From positions 1-37,442 of the forward strand of contig JACQFF010000135.1 in assembly GCA_016200205.1 (NCBI GenBank): a stretch of DNA of 37,442 bases, in the 5' to 3' direction. The translations under genes and the position numbers were made by a program. How positions within the stretch are numbered: position 1 is the stretch's first letter; every line of letters starts with the position of its first letter. The notes under the pieces were generated by a model that was given only the letters and a program-made list of their open reading frames with translations, did not search any database and had not been told where the DNA came from. Shown one piece after another: positions 7,630 through 15,704 of this stretch. The DNA is from Planctomycetia bacterium (GTDB lineage: Bacteria; Planctomycetota; Planctomycetia; Pirellulales; PALSA-1355).

Positions 7630-8991
7630 TTAGCCCAGCAGTTGCAGGCAAGCCTTGAGCGCGCGAGCGGTGGTCTCGATGTCTTCCTCGCGGTGCACGG
7701 ACGATACGACGCCGCCGGGCCAGGGGAAGATGTCGACGCCGCCGAGAATGAGCCCGCAGCGCAACTCGTGAATCAGCGCGGGTGGGGTTCCGCCTTTCAA
7801 TTCCTCGGCCGGTACCGCGCCGGCGTAAATGTCGGCCAGCCGCACAGTTCGCTGTTGCGGATTCGTGAACAGGTGAAAGCCGGAGAACTCGCCGTAAGCG
7901 AGCCACGATGAGCCAACTTCGCGAATCACGTCGTTCAAACGGTCGCGCAACAGCTCCGCGGCCCGATTGGCTTGCTCGATAGCGTCCGTCTCGGCGACGA
8001 GTTTCAGCGTGGCCAAACCCGCCGCGGCGGTGATCGGGTTGGCGTTGAACGTGCCCTGATGCGGCACGCGATGGCGAAGATTCCAGTCGCGGTCGTCGCG
8101 CAGGGTCATGACATCCATCACGTCGGCGCGTCCGGCCACGGCACCGCCAGGAAACCCGCCGGCTATGATCTTGGCCAGCGTGGCCAGGTCGGGCGTTACG
8201 CCATAACGCTGCTGTGCCCCGCCAGGCGACACGCGAAAGCCGGTAATCACCTCGTCAAAAATCAACAGCACGTTCTTGCGAGTCGTCAACTGGCGAACTT
8301 TGGCGAGAAACCCATCGGCCAGCGGCACCAGGCCAAAGGTAGCGCCGGTCGGCTCGAGTATCACGGCGGCCACGTCGTCGTGCTCATCCAGCAGTTGGCT
8401 CAACATCGGCAAATCGTTCGGCGGGCAAACCAGCGCGCTGGCCGCCACTTCGGGCAGAATTCCGGCCGGGACCGAACCGTCGAAATGCGAGCTGACGCCA
8501 AAAGCCACCTGATCGTGCCAGCCGTGAAAATGGCCGGTGAAGCGGGCGATCTTTTTCTTGCCCGTAAATGCGCGAGCCAGGCGGATGGCCAACAGCGTCG
8601 ATTCGGTGCCCGAGCCGGTGAAGCGCACCTTCTGGGCACAGGGGACCATCTTTTGAATTTGTTCGCCCCACCGCACTTCCAGCTCATGGGCCGCACCAAA
8701 GTGCGTTCCTTTGGCGAGTTGTTCGCGGACCGCTTCGATGACGACGGGATGATTGTGGCCCAACAGCAGGGCTCCGTGTCCGCCGATGTAGTCGACGTAC
8801 TCGTTGCCGTCCACGTCCCATTTGCGCGCTCCGCCGGCCCGTTCGATATAGAGCGGATGGGGCTGCAAATAGCGCGTGTCGTGGGTCACGCCGCCGGGAA
8901 AGATTTCAATCGCCCGACGATAGAGGCGTTGAGAGCCGGGCGTCTTGGCGATGTATTGTTCGAGGATGGAATTTTTGCTGGTCATTCGCAT
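7630..8991 (-). CDS. Class III PLP aminotransferase, glutamate-1-semialdehyde aminomutase-like
   Basis: A 453-residue PLP enzyme of fold type I. Motifs are GSGTEST (126-132), FHGWHD (155-160), the PLP-pyridine Asp in FDEVITGFR (245-253), and the Schiff-base lysine K274 in LAKIIAGGFPGG. The arrangement matches the HemL (GSAM) branch of class III aminotransferases. However, substrate-pocket regions differ and the N-terminus is longer, so it may be a HemL paralogue acting on another omega-amino or semialdehyde substrate rather than the tetrapyrrole enzyme. It starts 28 bases after the stop of the DUF1501 gene at 9020-10489 on the same strand, suggesting co-transcription. The enzyme class is firm; the substrate is unknown. 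Confidence 0.88.
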   Translation of the reverse strand: MRMTSKNSILEQYIAKTPGSQRLYRRAIEIFPGGVTHDTRYLQPHPLYIERAGGARKWDVDGNEYVDYIGGHGALLLGHNHPVVIEAVREQLAKGTHFGAAHELEVRWGEQIQKMVPCAQKVRFTGSGTESTLLAIRLARAFTGKKKIARFTGHFHGWHDQVAFGVSSHFDGSVPAGILPEVAASALVCPPNDLPMLSQLLDEHDDVAAVILEPTGATFGLVPLADGFLAKVRQLTTRKNVLLIFDEVITGFRVSPGGAQQRYGVTPDLATLAKIIAGGFPGGAVAGRADVMDVMTLRDDRDWNLRHRVPHQGTFNANPITAAAGLATLKLVAETDAIEQANRAAELLRDRLNDVIREVGSSWLAYGEFSGFHLFTNPQQRTVRLADIYAGAVPAEELKGGTPPALIHELRCGLILGGVDIFPWPGGVVSSVHREEDIETTARALKACLQLLG

Positions 8992-9019
8992 GAAGCAAGC
9001 CCGTTGACTCGGACAACCG

Positions 9020-10489
9020 TCAGGCCACGATGCCCTCGATCACATGCCCGCCGACGATGGTCAGCCGCTCGGCGCGGCCGTTGTGCATCAGGGTTAGTTC
9101 TTCGTGATTGAGCCCCAGCAGGTGCAAGATCGTGGCGTGGATATCGTTGACGTGGGCTCGGTTTTCGATCGCATACAGGCCGATTTCGTCGGTCGCACCG
9201 TAGGTGACACCTCCCTTGACGCCGCCGCCGGCCATCCAGATGGTGAATCCATAGGGGTTGTGATCGCGTCCATTGCCGCTTTCGCTCATTGGCGTGCGGC
9301 CGAATTCGCCGCCCCAAATCACCAGCGTGCTTTCCAGCAGCCCGCGGCGCTTCAAATCTTTGAGTAGTCCGGCGATGGGCCGATCGCTTTCGCGGCAATG
9401 CAGGGAATGGTTTCCTTCCACATCGGAGTGGGCGTCCCATTTGCTGCCCGAGCCCATGTAAAGTTGCACGCAGCGCACGCCCCGCTCCACCAGCCGCCGG
9501 GCCAGCAGGCAGTTGCGTCCGTTCTTGGCGGTTTCCTTTTGATCCAAACCGTACAGTTCGCGCGTTTCGACGGTTTCGCCCGACAGATCGATCGCTTCCG
9601 GAGCGGCTGCCTGCATGCGAAAGGCCAATTCGTAGCTGGCGATGCGGGCTTCAAGATTGTTGTCCTCGCCGCGTCCTTGTTGGTGCTGGCGATTGAGCTG
9701 TTGGATGAAATCGAGTTTGCCGCGCTGCCGGCCGCCGGCCGAGGCGTCGGGCGGGGCGACGTGCAAAATGGGCAGCTTGCCGTCGCGGAATTTCGTGCCC
9801 TGATAGGTGGCCGGCATAAAGCCGGTGCTCCAGTTGCGATTCCCGCCCGGCGGGGTATCGAGGTTGTCGGTCAACACCACGTAGCCGGGCAGATCTTCGC
9901 ACTCGCTACCCAGTCCATACAAACACCACGAACCCAACGAGGGCCGACCGCCCAAAACGCTGCCCGTGTTCATTTGGCAAATGCCGCCGACATGATTCAA
10001 TCCGTCGGCATGGCAACTGCGGACGACCGCGAGATCGTCAGCGCAGGTGGCAATTTCCGGATACCAATCGCTGACCCAGATACCCGACTGACCGTACTGG
10101 GCGAATTTGCGCTGACTTGCCAAAAGCGGCGTAAACGCCGTGCGGCCCATGGCGGTGATCGGCCGCTCGAAACTGTCGGGCAGTGGTTTGCCGGCCAGCT
10201 TATGCAACTCGGGCTTGGGATCAAACAAGTCGATGTGGCTCGGCCCGCCGTCGATAAAACACCAAATCACGTTTTTGGCGGTGGCTGGAAAATGGGGTGC
10301 TTTGGGCGCAATCGCGTTGCGAATCGATCCGTTCTGTGGGATTGTCGCGCCGGCCTCACGTGATAAGAGTGCCATCAAGGCCAGACTGCCAAAACCGCCG
10401 CCCGCGCGAGCGAGAAAATCGCGACGTGACACGGGCGACTCGAAATGCGGCAGTGGTGATGCCGATTGCGACGAGCGGAAAGTTGGCAT
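9020..10489 (-). CDS. DUF1501 family Tat-exported protein
   Basis: 489 residues with a clear Tat signal: SRRDFL at 21-26 followed by GGGFGSLALMALLS. The family motif GGPSHIDLFD is at 81-90, then GICQMNTGS, GRPSLGSWCLYGLGS and a C-terminal GRDHNPYGFTIWMAGGG. It is a paralogue of the protein at 26-1594 with the same motif order. In planctomycetes DUF1501 genes usually follow a DUF1549/DUF1553 gene. Here that partner is upstream on the same strand (10915-13191), but 425 bases with two inverted-repeat elements separate them. The function is not established beyond a predicted phosphatase/sulfatase-like fold. Confidence 0.93.
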   Translation of the reverse strand: MPTFRSSQSASPLPHFESPVSRRDFLARAGGGFGSLALMALLSREAGATIPQNGSIRNAIAPKAPHFPATAKNVIWCFIDGGPSHIDLFDPKPELHKLAGKPLPDSFERPITAMGRTAFTPLLASQRKFAQYGQSGIWVSDWYPEIATCADDLAVVRSCHADGLNHVGGICQMNTGSVLGGRPSLGSWCLYGLGSECEDLPGYVVLTDNLDTPPGGNRNWSTGFMPATYQGTKFRDGKLPILHVAPPDASAGGRQRGKLDFIQQLNRQHQQGRGEDNNLEARIASYELAFRMQAAAPEAIDLSGETVETRELYGLDQKETAKNGRNCLLARRLVERGVRCVQLYMGSGSKWDAHSDVEGNHSLHCRESDRPIAGLLKDLKRRGLLESTLVIWGGEFGRTPMSESGNGRDHNPYGFTIWMAGGGVKGGVTYGATDEIGLYAIENRAHVNDIHATILHLLGLNHEELTLMHNGRAERLTIVGGHVIEGIVA

Positions 10490-10519
10490 GGCGCGAGGGA
10501 CTCAGGGCCTGGGTTCTAA

Positions 10520-10650
10520 GAACACGTCTTCAAAACGTTCCGAACGTTGGAATTTGGGAGGGCGAAGCTCCCGCTGAGCCGATTTTACACCGGAAGTAGA
10601 GGCTCGGCAGGAGCCTCGCCCTCCCGGTCGCGTAATTTGAAGACACGTTC
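10520..10650. mobile_element. MITE-like element, copy 1 (131 bp, TAA target duplication)
   Basis: The ends are inverted: GAACACGTCTTCAAA on the left and TTTGAAGACACGTTC on the right (two mismatches). Inside, two 25-base arms starting GGGAGGGCGAAGCTCC and ending GGAGCCTCGCCCTCCC pair with three mismatches. Direct TAA repeats flank the element at 10517-10519 and 10651-10653. A near-identical copy lies at 23552-23683. It codes for nothing. A 3-bp T-W-A duplication fits movement by an IS5/IS1031-type transposase; this is inference, since no transposase for it is in the window. Confidence 0.82.
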
Positions 10651-10684
10651 TAAGTGCGAACTAGGAAAGAGTTATGGTGTTTAC

Positions 10685-10886
10685 TAATCCGAAGCGCAAC
10701 AGAAATATGCGAGTGCAAGCAATAACTGGGTGACCCAGACAACTTGTTGTCTGGGTCCCGAAGGGACAAGAGGACCCTTTTGCGGCGTCAAGCGTCTCTG
10801 GTTGCTTTGCAACGCCGACAACGAGTTGTCGGCGCCACCCAAAACGTCGTGCAAGCTTTTGCATAATTCTGTTGCGCGTCGGGTTA
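10685..10886. repeat. Inverted-repeat element with internal stem-loops (202 bp)
   Basis: The 26-base ends at 10685-10710 and 10861-10886 are inverted with three mismatches (core CGCAACAG; outer part T-A-A-Y-C-C-G-A). Inside are a perfect 10-bp stem with a CTTG loop at 10733-10756 (arm ACCCAGACAA) and a perfect 9-bp stem at 10814-10833 (arm GCCGACAAC). No target duplication is evident. No coding frame is supported. The outer end resembles the hairpin arms at 13427-13487. Confidence 0.72.
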
Positions 10887-10914
10887 TTGTAGTGCATTCC
10901 ACGGATCCGCCCAT

Positions 10915-13191
10915 TTAATCGACGTACAAAAACTCATTTGAATTCAATAAGGCATGGCAAAAATCAACAATCGCGGCGGCTTGAGCCGGATCGAGGCCGG
11001 CCGGCATGGACGTTGGGAGCGTCGCCGACGCCGTGGCATCGCCGCTGGCAGCGATCGTTTCGGCCTGGCGGACCAAGAATTCGCGGGCGACGCGAAGCTG
11101 TTCGTCGCTGGGCGACCGCGCGAAAGCTTCCGCATATGCGGCAAGCACTAGCGCGGCGAGGTCCCGGCCGTGCTCGATCAACAAGCGTCCGCTCCAATGC
11201 TGCGCTTGAATAAGCGCAAAATCGCTGTTCAGTAGCGCGAGCGCCTGCGGGGCCGTCGTTGTCGTGCTCCGCTGCGGACAACTATTGTGCATGTCGGGCA
11301 AATCGAAAATGTCCAGCAGCGGATAACGCAGATTGCGCTTCGCCAGCACGTAAATCGACCGCCGGTTTCGATCGGCAACCGCGGCGTCGGGCTTCCATGC
11401 ATATTTCGGTTCGATGCCCTTCGGCAGCTCCGGGCGGGCGCTGGGGCCGTACATCTGGCCGTTGAGCACGCCGGCGAGTTCGAGCATGGTGTCGCGAATC
11501 GCTTCGCCTTCGAGCCGCCCTCGGCGGGCATGCCACAGCAGTTTATTGGCGCCATCGAGGTCGAGCGCCTTGGCATGGACGGGGTTGTCGAGATCGACCA
11601 GTGACGACTGGCGATACGCGGCCGAGGTGACCATCAGCCGGTGCATCGCTTTGGTGCTCCAGCCCTGGGCAACGAATTCGCAGGAGAGCCAATCGAGCAA
11701 TTCAGGATGCGACGCCCCTTCGCCCATGGCGCCGAAATCATTGGGGGTGCCAACAATCCCGCGGCCGAAATGATGCTGCCAGATGCGGTTGACCATCACA
11801 CGCGACGTCAGCGGATGATCGCTTCGGCAAAGCCACTCGGCCAGCGCCGAGCGGCGCCCGGAGGACGCGGCGCCACTGGGAGGCACAAGCCGCGGTTCGC
11901 TGGAACCCAAGAACGACGGAAAACCGGGCTGCACCTCTTCGAGTGGCTTGCGAAAGTTGCCGACCGCCAGGCGAAACGTGGGAGGTGCTTGAGCCGAGGC
12001 ATCGCTGACCGCCATGGCAGTGGGAATCGGTGCCGGTTTTACGCTGTCGAACCCGGCAAGTTGCTGTTCAAGCTCCTCGTATTGCCGTTTCTCGTCGCCT
12101 TTCAGTTTGTCCGTGATTTCCCGCAACTTCGGCTCGACGTACTTCATGGCCTGCGTGGCCATCCGCTTGTCCATCGCCGAGCGTTTTTCCGCGGGCGTTT
12201 CCACCGCCTGGCGAATGTCGGGCTCGAACTTGAGTAGCGCGTCCTTCATGGCCGCATCGCGCTTGGGGGCCAAGATTGCTTCGATAGAATCGCGAACGGA
12301 TTTCGTCGCTTGCTCCCAATCGGCCAATTGCTGGGCATATTGCCGCCGTTGTTCGCGCGTGGCCAAGGGCACGTCGTCGCGCGGCAACATGGGGGCGAAG
12401 AACGCTTGCAGCCGGTAATAGTCGACTTGCGTTATCGGGTCGAACTTATGGTCGTGGCACTGCGCGCATCCGATAGTCAGGCCCAGGAAGGCCAGGCCCA
12501 ACGTCTCGGTCAAGTCGTCGTGAATTTCCTGCAACCGCTGCCGCACGTTGGCGGCGTTCGATTCATCGGGGTAGAGGCGGTTCAACCCGGTGGCGACGAG
12601 TGCCTCTGGATTGTCGGGCTCCAATTCATCGCCCGCCAACTGCTGGCGAATGAACCGGTCGTAGGGCAAGTCGGCATTGAAAGCCCGAATTACGTAGTCG
12701 CGATACGCATGAGCATTCGGCCGAAACGCGTCTTCTTTGAAACCATCGGTCTCCGCGTACCGCACGACGTCGAGCCAATGTTGCCCCCAGCGCTCGCCGT
12801 AGCGGGGCGAATCGAGCAATCGATCGACAAGCTTTTCATAAGCGTCGCTGCTTTGATCGGCCAGGAAGTCGTGCTGTTCAGCAGGCGAGGGTGGCAACCC
12901 GGTCAAATCGAACGTCACGCGACGCAAGAGTGTCAACTTGTCGGCGGCCGAATTGGGCTGAAGCCCTTTTTCCTCCAGAGCGTGAAGGATGAACGCATCG
13001 ATCGGACTGACAACCCAAGCCGGATTGCCGACCGCAGGCAACGCCGGCCGCTCGGGCGGGCGGAAGGGCCATTTGCCGCTCTTGAAACTCGCCGAGGTTT
13101 CCGCTGCCCAGAGTGGGCTACACACCGCCAGACCCAGCAGGCCCGCTACAGCACAATGCCACCTCACGTTGCGGTATCGCCGGTATCGCAT
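10915..13191 (-). CDS. DUF1549/DUF1553 domain exported protein
   Basis: 758 residues. A signal peptide (WHCAVAGLLGLAVCSPLWAA) is followed by DUF1549: VSPIDAFILHALEEKGLQP, RRVTFDLTGLPPSP, YGERWGQHWLDVVRYAETDG. A single CxxCH (CAQCH, 242-246) in CAQCHDHKFDPITQVDYY lies within that domain. DUF1553 follows: ALAEWLCRSDHPLTSRVMVNRIWQHHFGRGIVGTPNDFG, RGRLEGEAIRDTMLELAG, STTTTAPQALALLN. The extra N-terminal PSCyt1 cytochrome domain that many relatives carry is absent. A Lys/Glu-rich helical insert (about 300-390) joins the domains. These proteins pair with DUF1501 genes and are thought to take part in breakdown of complex polymers in planctomycetes, but the reaction is unproven. No upstream cytochrome gene is visible. 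Confidence 0.93.
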   Translation of the reverse strand: MRYRRYRNVRWHCAVAGLLGLAVCSPLWAAETSASFKSGKWPFRPPERPALPAVGNPAWVVSPIDAFILHALEEKGLQPNSAADKLTLLRRVTFDLTGLPPSPAEQHDFLADQSSDAYEKLVDRLLDSPRYGERWGQHWLDVVRYAETDGFKEDAFRPNAHAYRDYVIRAFNADLPYDRFIRQQLAGDELEPDNPEALVATGLNRLYPDESNAANVRQRLQEIHDDLTETLGLAFLGLTIGCAQCHDHKFDPITQVDYYRLQAFFAPMLPRDDVPLATREQRRQYAQQLADWEQATKSVRDSIEAILAPKRDAAMKDALLKFEPDIRQAVETPAEKRSAMDKRMATQAMKYVEPKLREITDKLKGDEKRQYEELEQQLAGFDSVKPAPIPTAMAVSDASAQAPPTFRLAVGNFRKPLEEVQPGFPSFLGSSEPRLVPPSGAASSGRRSALAEWLCRSDHPLTSRVMVNRIWQHHFGRGIVGTPNDFGAMGEGASHPELLDWLSCEFVAQGWSTKAMHRLMVTSAAYRQSSLVDLDNPVHAKALDLDGANKLLWHARRGRLEGEAIRDTMLELAGVLNGQMYGPSARPELPKGIEPKYAWKPDAAVADRNRRSIYVLAKRNLRYPLLDIFDLPDMHNSCPQRSTTTTAPQALALLNSDFALIQAQHWSGRLLIEHGRDLAALVLAAYAEAFARSPSDEQLRVAREFLVRQAETIAASGDATASATLPTSMPAGLDPAQAAAIVDFCHALLNSNEFLYVD

Positions 13192-13585
13192 CGCGGCTTG
13201 ATCCTCGAATCATTCTGTTGGCCAGCGGCGAAGTCCATCATAGCCGCCCGGAGGAAGTGCCGGCAAGCTCTGGCAAAAGACGGTTATGGGTGTGTTAAGA
13301 GTGTGGTGGGGAATCCAGGTGTCTTGAGCGCTCGGCGAGTTTGGGCCCTACGCTCATTCCGGCGATTATAAGCTAACACTGGGCGGCACCGGCAACTTGT
13401 CGAGACACTCCGGGAATTCAAATCTACTAACCCGACGCGCAAGCGAGGGAAAATCGCGGCTCAGCCCTCGCTTGCGCGTCGCGTTAGTGGATCGACGCTT
13501 GACTCCGGACATTTTCGCGTGACGAGTTTCCGGACAGTCTCAACAAGTTGTCTGGGTCACCCCGGACATGCATGCCAACGTTACA
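13192..13585. other. Repeat-rich intergenic region
   Basis: 394 bases with no supported gene. It contains the long hairpin at 13427-13487 and, at 13541-13562, a 22-base stretch that is the exact reverse complement of 10728-10749 inside the 202-bp element. TCCGGACA-like words recur (13505, 13530, 13563). It separates the end of the ABC exporter gene from the start of the DUF1549 gene, both on the minus strand, and should hold the promoter of the latter, though no clear hexamers were found. Confidence 0.6.
13427..13487. repeat. Long near-perfect hairpin (CTAACCCGACGCGCAAG family)
   Basis: Arms of 23 bases at 13427-13449 and 13465-13487 pair with one mismatch around a 15-base loop. The arm begins CTAACCCGACGCGCAAGC. 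The first part is shared with the ends of the element at 10685-10886, so both look like members of one repeat family. It has no run of U after either arm, so a classical intrinsic terminator is not supported. Confidence 0.75.
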
Positions 13586-15538
13586 CTACCCGCGATCGAG
13601 CGCCGGGTTTGACTGCGAGGGGGCCGAAATCGATCCATCGCCGAGCGTCTGAATCTCGACCATTTGCCGGTACAGCCCACTTTGCGCGAGCAGCTCTTCG
13701 TGCGTGCCGATTTCGACGATCCGGCCGGCTTCAAGCACCACGATCCGGTCGGCATGTGCGATCGTGCTGAGCCGATGGGCGATCACGAAGCAGGTCCGGT
13801 TGCGCATCAGCGTCACCAGGCTCTGCTGAATCAGGCGTTCGCTTTCGCTGTCCAGATTGCTCGTGGCCTCGTCGAGAATCAGAATGCGCGGGTCGGCCAA
13901 TAGCGCGCGGGCAATCGCAATCCGCTGGCGCTGCCCGCCGCTTAAGCGCACTCCGCGCTCGCCGATAATCGTCTGATAACCTTGATCGAGGGCCGTGATG
14001 AATTCGTGGGCGTTGGCGGCTCGGGCGGCGCGTTCGATATTGGCCTGGCTGGCGCCGCGCACCGCATAGCCAATGTTGTCGGCGACCGTGCCGTCGAAGA
14101 GGAACACGTCCTGTTCGACGATGCCCAACAGCCGCCGGTAGCTTTCGACGTCGATGTTGCGCAAATCGATGCCATCGAGTTCGACGGGCCCTTGGGTGGG
14201 ATCGTAGAACCGGGCCACGAGATTGGTGAGCGTCGTTTTTCCGGCGCCGCTGCGGCCGACTAGCGCGATCGTTTCTCCGGCGTGCACTTCAAGTTCAATG
14301 TCCTGGAGCACGAAATCGCTCGAGCCCGGATAGCGGAAGCTTACGCCCTGCAACGACACGTCGCCGCGCACGTCCTGTTTTTTGATCACGAGTGCTTCGG
14401 GATTGTCAGTCATTTCCTGGGGTTCGCCCAGCAAGTCGAGCACGCGATCGAGGCCGGCGAGGCTGCTTTGAAAGTCCGCGGCGCTGGTGGCCAGCACGGC
14501 CAACGGGCCCAAGAGCATGACCAGATAAGCCAAAAACATCACCAAATCGCCAGGCGTGAGGTTGCCGGCCAGCACGCGCGAGCCGCCGTAGAGCAATAAT
14601 GCCGCCGAGGCGAGCGGAATGAGGATTTCCCAGACCACTTCCACAATGCGGGCCCACCACCAGACGTGAAGTTGCTGGCGGGCCATGTAGTGATTGGCGC
14701 GCGTGAAGCGTCCCGCTTCGCTCCGCTGCCGGCCAAAGGCGCGCACGACCCGCATGCCGGCAAAGGCTTCGGTGGCGCTACTGTCGATGTCCTGCCGCTG
14801 GATGCGAATGTCGCGGTAGAGCGGCCGGATGCGCGAGATCCAGGTGCGGTGCGTCAGAAAAATGACCGGGAACAAAACGAGCGAGCCGACCAGCAGCCGC
14901 CAGTCGACCCAGGCCAGCACCGCCAGGCTGCCCAGGAGTTGAATGATCGCTCGCCAGGGGTTGTAGAGCATGCTGAAGATCAGCTCCGCAACACTGCCGG
15001 CGTCGTCGCGCAGAATGCTCGCCACTCCGCCACTCTTGAGCTGATGCACCCGATGCAGCGGCAGCCGCACGGCATGTTCGAACGCTCGTTTGCGCGTGGC
15101 GACCTGCACGCGTGCGACCGTGCGGGTGGCATACCAGCGGCCCCACAGTCGCATGATGGTTTCGACCAGAGAAATGGTCACCACGCCGCCGGCCAGCCAC
15201 CACAACAGTTGCACCCGGCTTTGCGGAGTGGGAATGAAGTTGGACCACGGAGGTTCCAGGGGGCGGACGGTGAACACGTAATCGATCGCCAGCTTCGTTG
15301 CCGCCGGTGGAACCAGCGCCAGGAGCGTCGAAATCGTGACCGTAAAGAGTGCAAACGAGACGGCCAGCCGGTGCCCTTCGAGCAATCGCCAGAATTGGCG
15401 GAACAGGGTGAAAAACGACCGCGGCCGGGTGCGCCCTGCCCGCGATTCTTCGGGCGGCGCCTGCTTGCCGTTGCGGCGGTTCTCGCGCAACTGTCGGCGG
15501 TATTGGGCGAAGCGAAGTCGGCTTCTCTGATGAGCCAT
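13586..15538 (-). CDS. ABC exporter, MsbA/multidrug type (fused TMD-NBD half-transporter)
   Basis: 650 residues forming a half-transporter that should act as a homodimer or with a partner. After a basic N-terminus (1-40), the type I exporter membrane domain (about 50-360) contains segments such as LAVSFALFTVTISTLLALVP and LLVGSLVLFPVIFLTH. The nucleotide-binding domain follows: Walker A GRSGAGKT at 428-435, Q-loop IVEQDVFLFDGTVADNI, signature LSGGQ near 532, Walker B ILILDEATSNLDSES and H-loop VIAHRLST. All ATPase residues are intact. MsbA-type exporters flip lipids or export drugs and peptides; the cargo cannot be told from the sequence. The gene stands alone, divergent from the GYF-AIM24 gene with a 166-base gap. 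Confidence 0.93.
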   Translation of the reverse strand: MAHQRSRLRFAQYRRQLRENRRNGKQAPPEESRAGRTRPRSFFTLFRQFWRLLEGHRLAVSFALFTVTISTLLALVPPAATKLAIDYVFTVRPLEPPWSNFIPTPQSRVQLLWWLAGGVVTISLVETIMRLWGRWYATRTVARVQVATRKRAFEHAVRLPLHRVHQLKSGGVASILRDDAGSVAELIFSMLYNPWRAIIQLLGSLAVLAWVDWRLLVGSLVLFPVIFLTHRTWISRIRPLYRDIRIQRQDIDSSATEAFAGMRVVRAFGRQRSEAGRFTRANHYMARQQLHVWWWARIVEVVWEILIPLASAALLLYGGSRVLAGNLTPGDLVMFLAYLVMLLGPLAVLATSAADFQSSLAGLDRVLDLLGEPQEMTDNPEALVIKKQDVRGDVSLQGVSFRYPGSSDFVLQDIELEVHAGETIALVGRSGAGKTTLTNLVARFYDPTQGPVELDGIDLRNIDVESYRRLLGIVEQDVFLFDGTVADNIGYAVRGASQANIERAARAANAHEFITALDQGYQTIIGERGVRLSGGQRQRIAIARALLADPRILILDEATSNLDSESERLIQQSLVTLMRNRTCFVIAHRLSTIAHADRIVVLEAGRIVEIGTHEELLAQSGLYRQMVEIQTLGDGSISAPSQSNPALDRG

Positions 15539-15704
15539 ACGATCTCACAAGAAAGCGTTGCGTTCCTGGTGAACGCTCTATTGTATGCAACGCGTCCATG
15601 GGCTGCCCATCCTGCTGAGACCAAACCAGCGGTCCAATATGGCCGTTGGGGCTTAACGGTGGTATGTTGTGCGGTGGCGGATTTAGCGGAAAAGGAGCTT
15701 ATCG

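Noticed and set aside
7972-9111. Open frame of 379 codons on the + strand
   Set aside because: It runs antisense to the well-supported class III aminotransferase; its translation is rich in Arg, Gln and His with no motif, as expected from a GC-rich shadow frame.
12310-13371. Open frame of 353 codons on the + strand
   Set aside because: It is antisense to the DUF1549 gene, whose conserved motifs are on the other strand.
13427-13487. Intrinsic terminator
   Set aside because: The stem is strong, but no U-tract follows in either direction, and it lies about 100 bases beyond the ABC gene stop.
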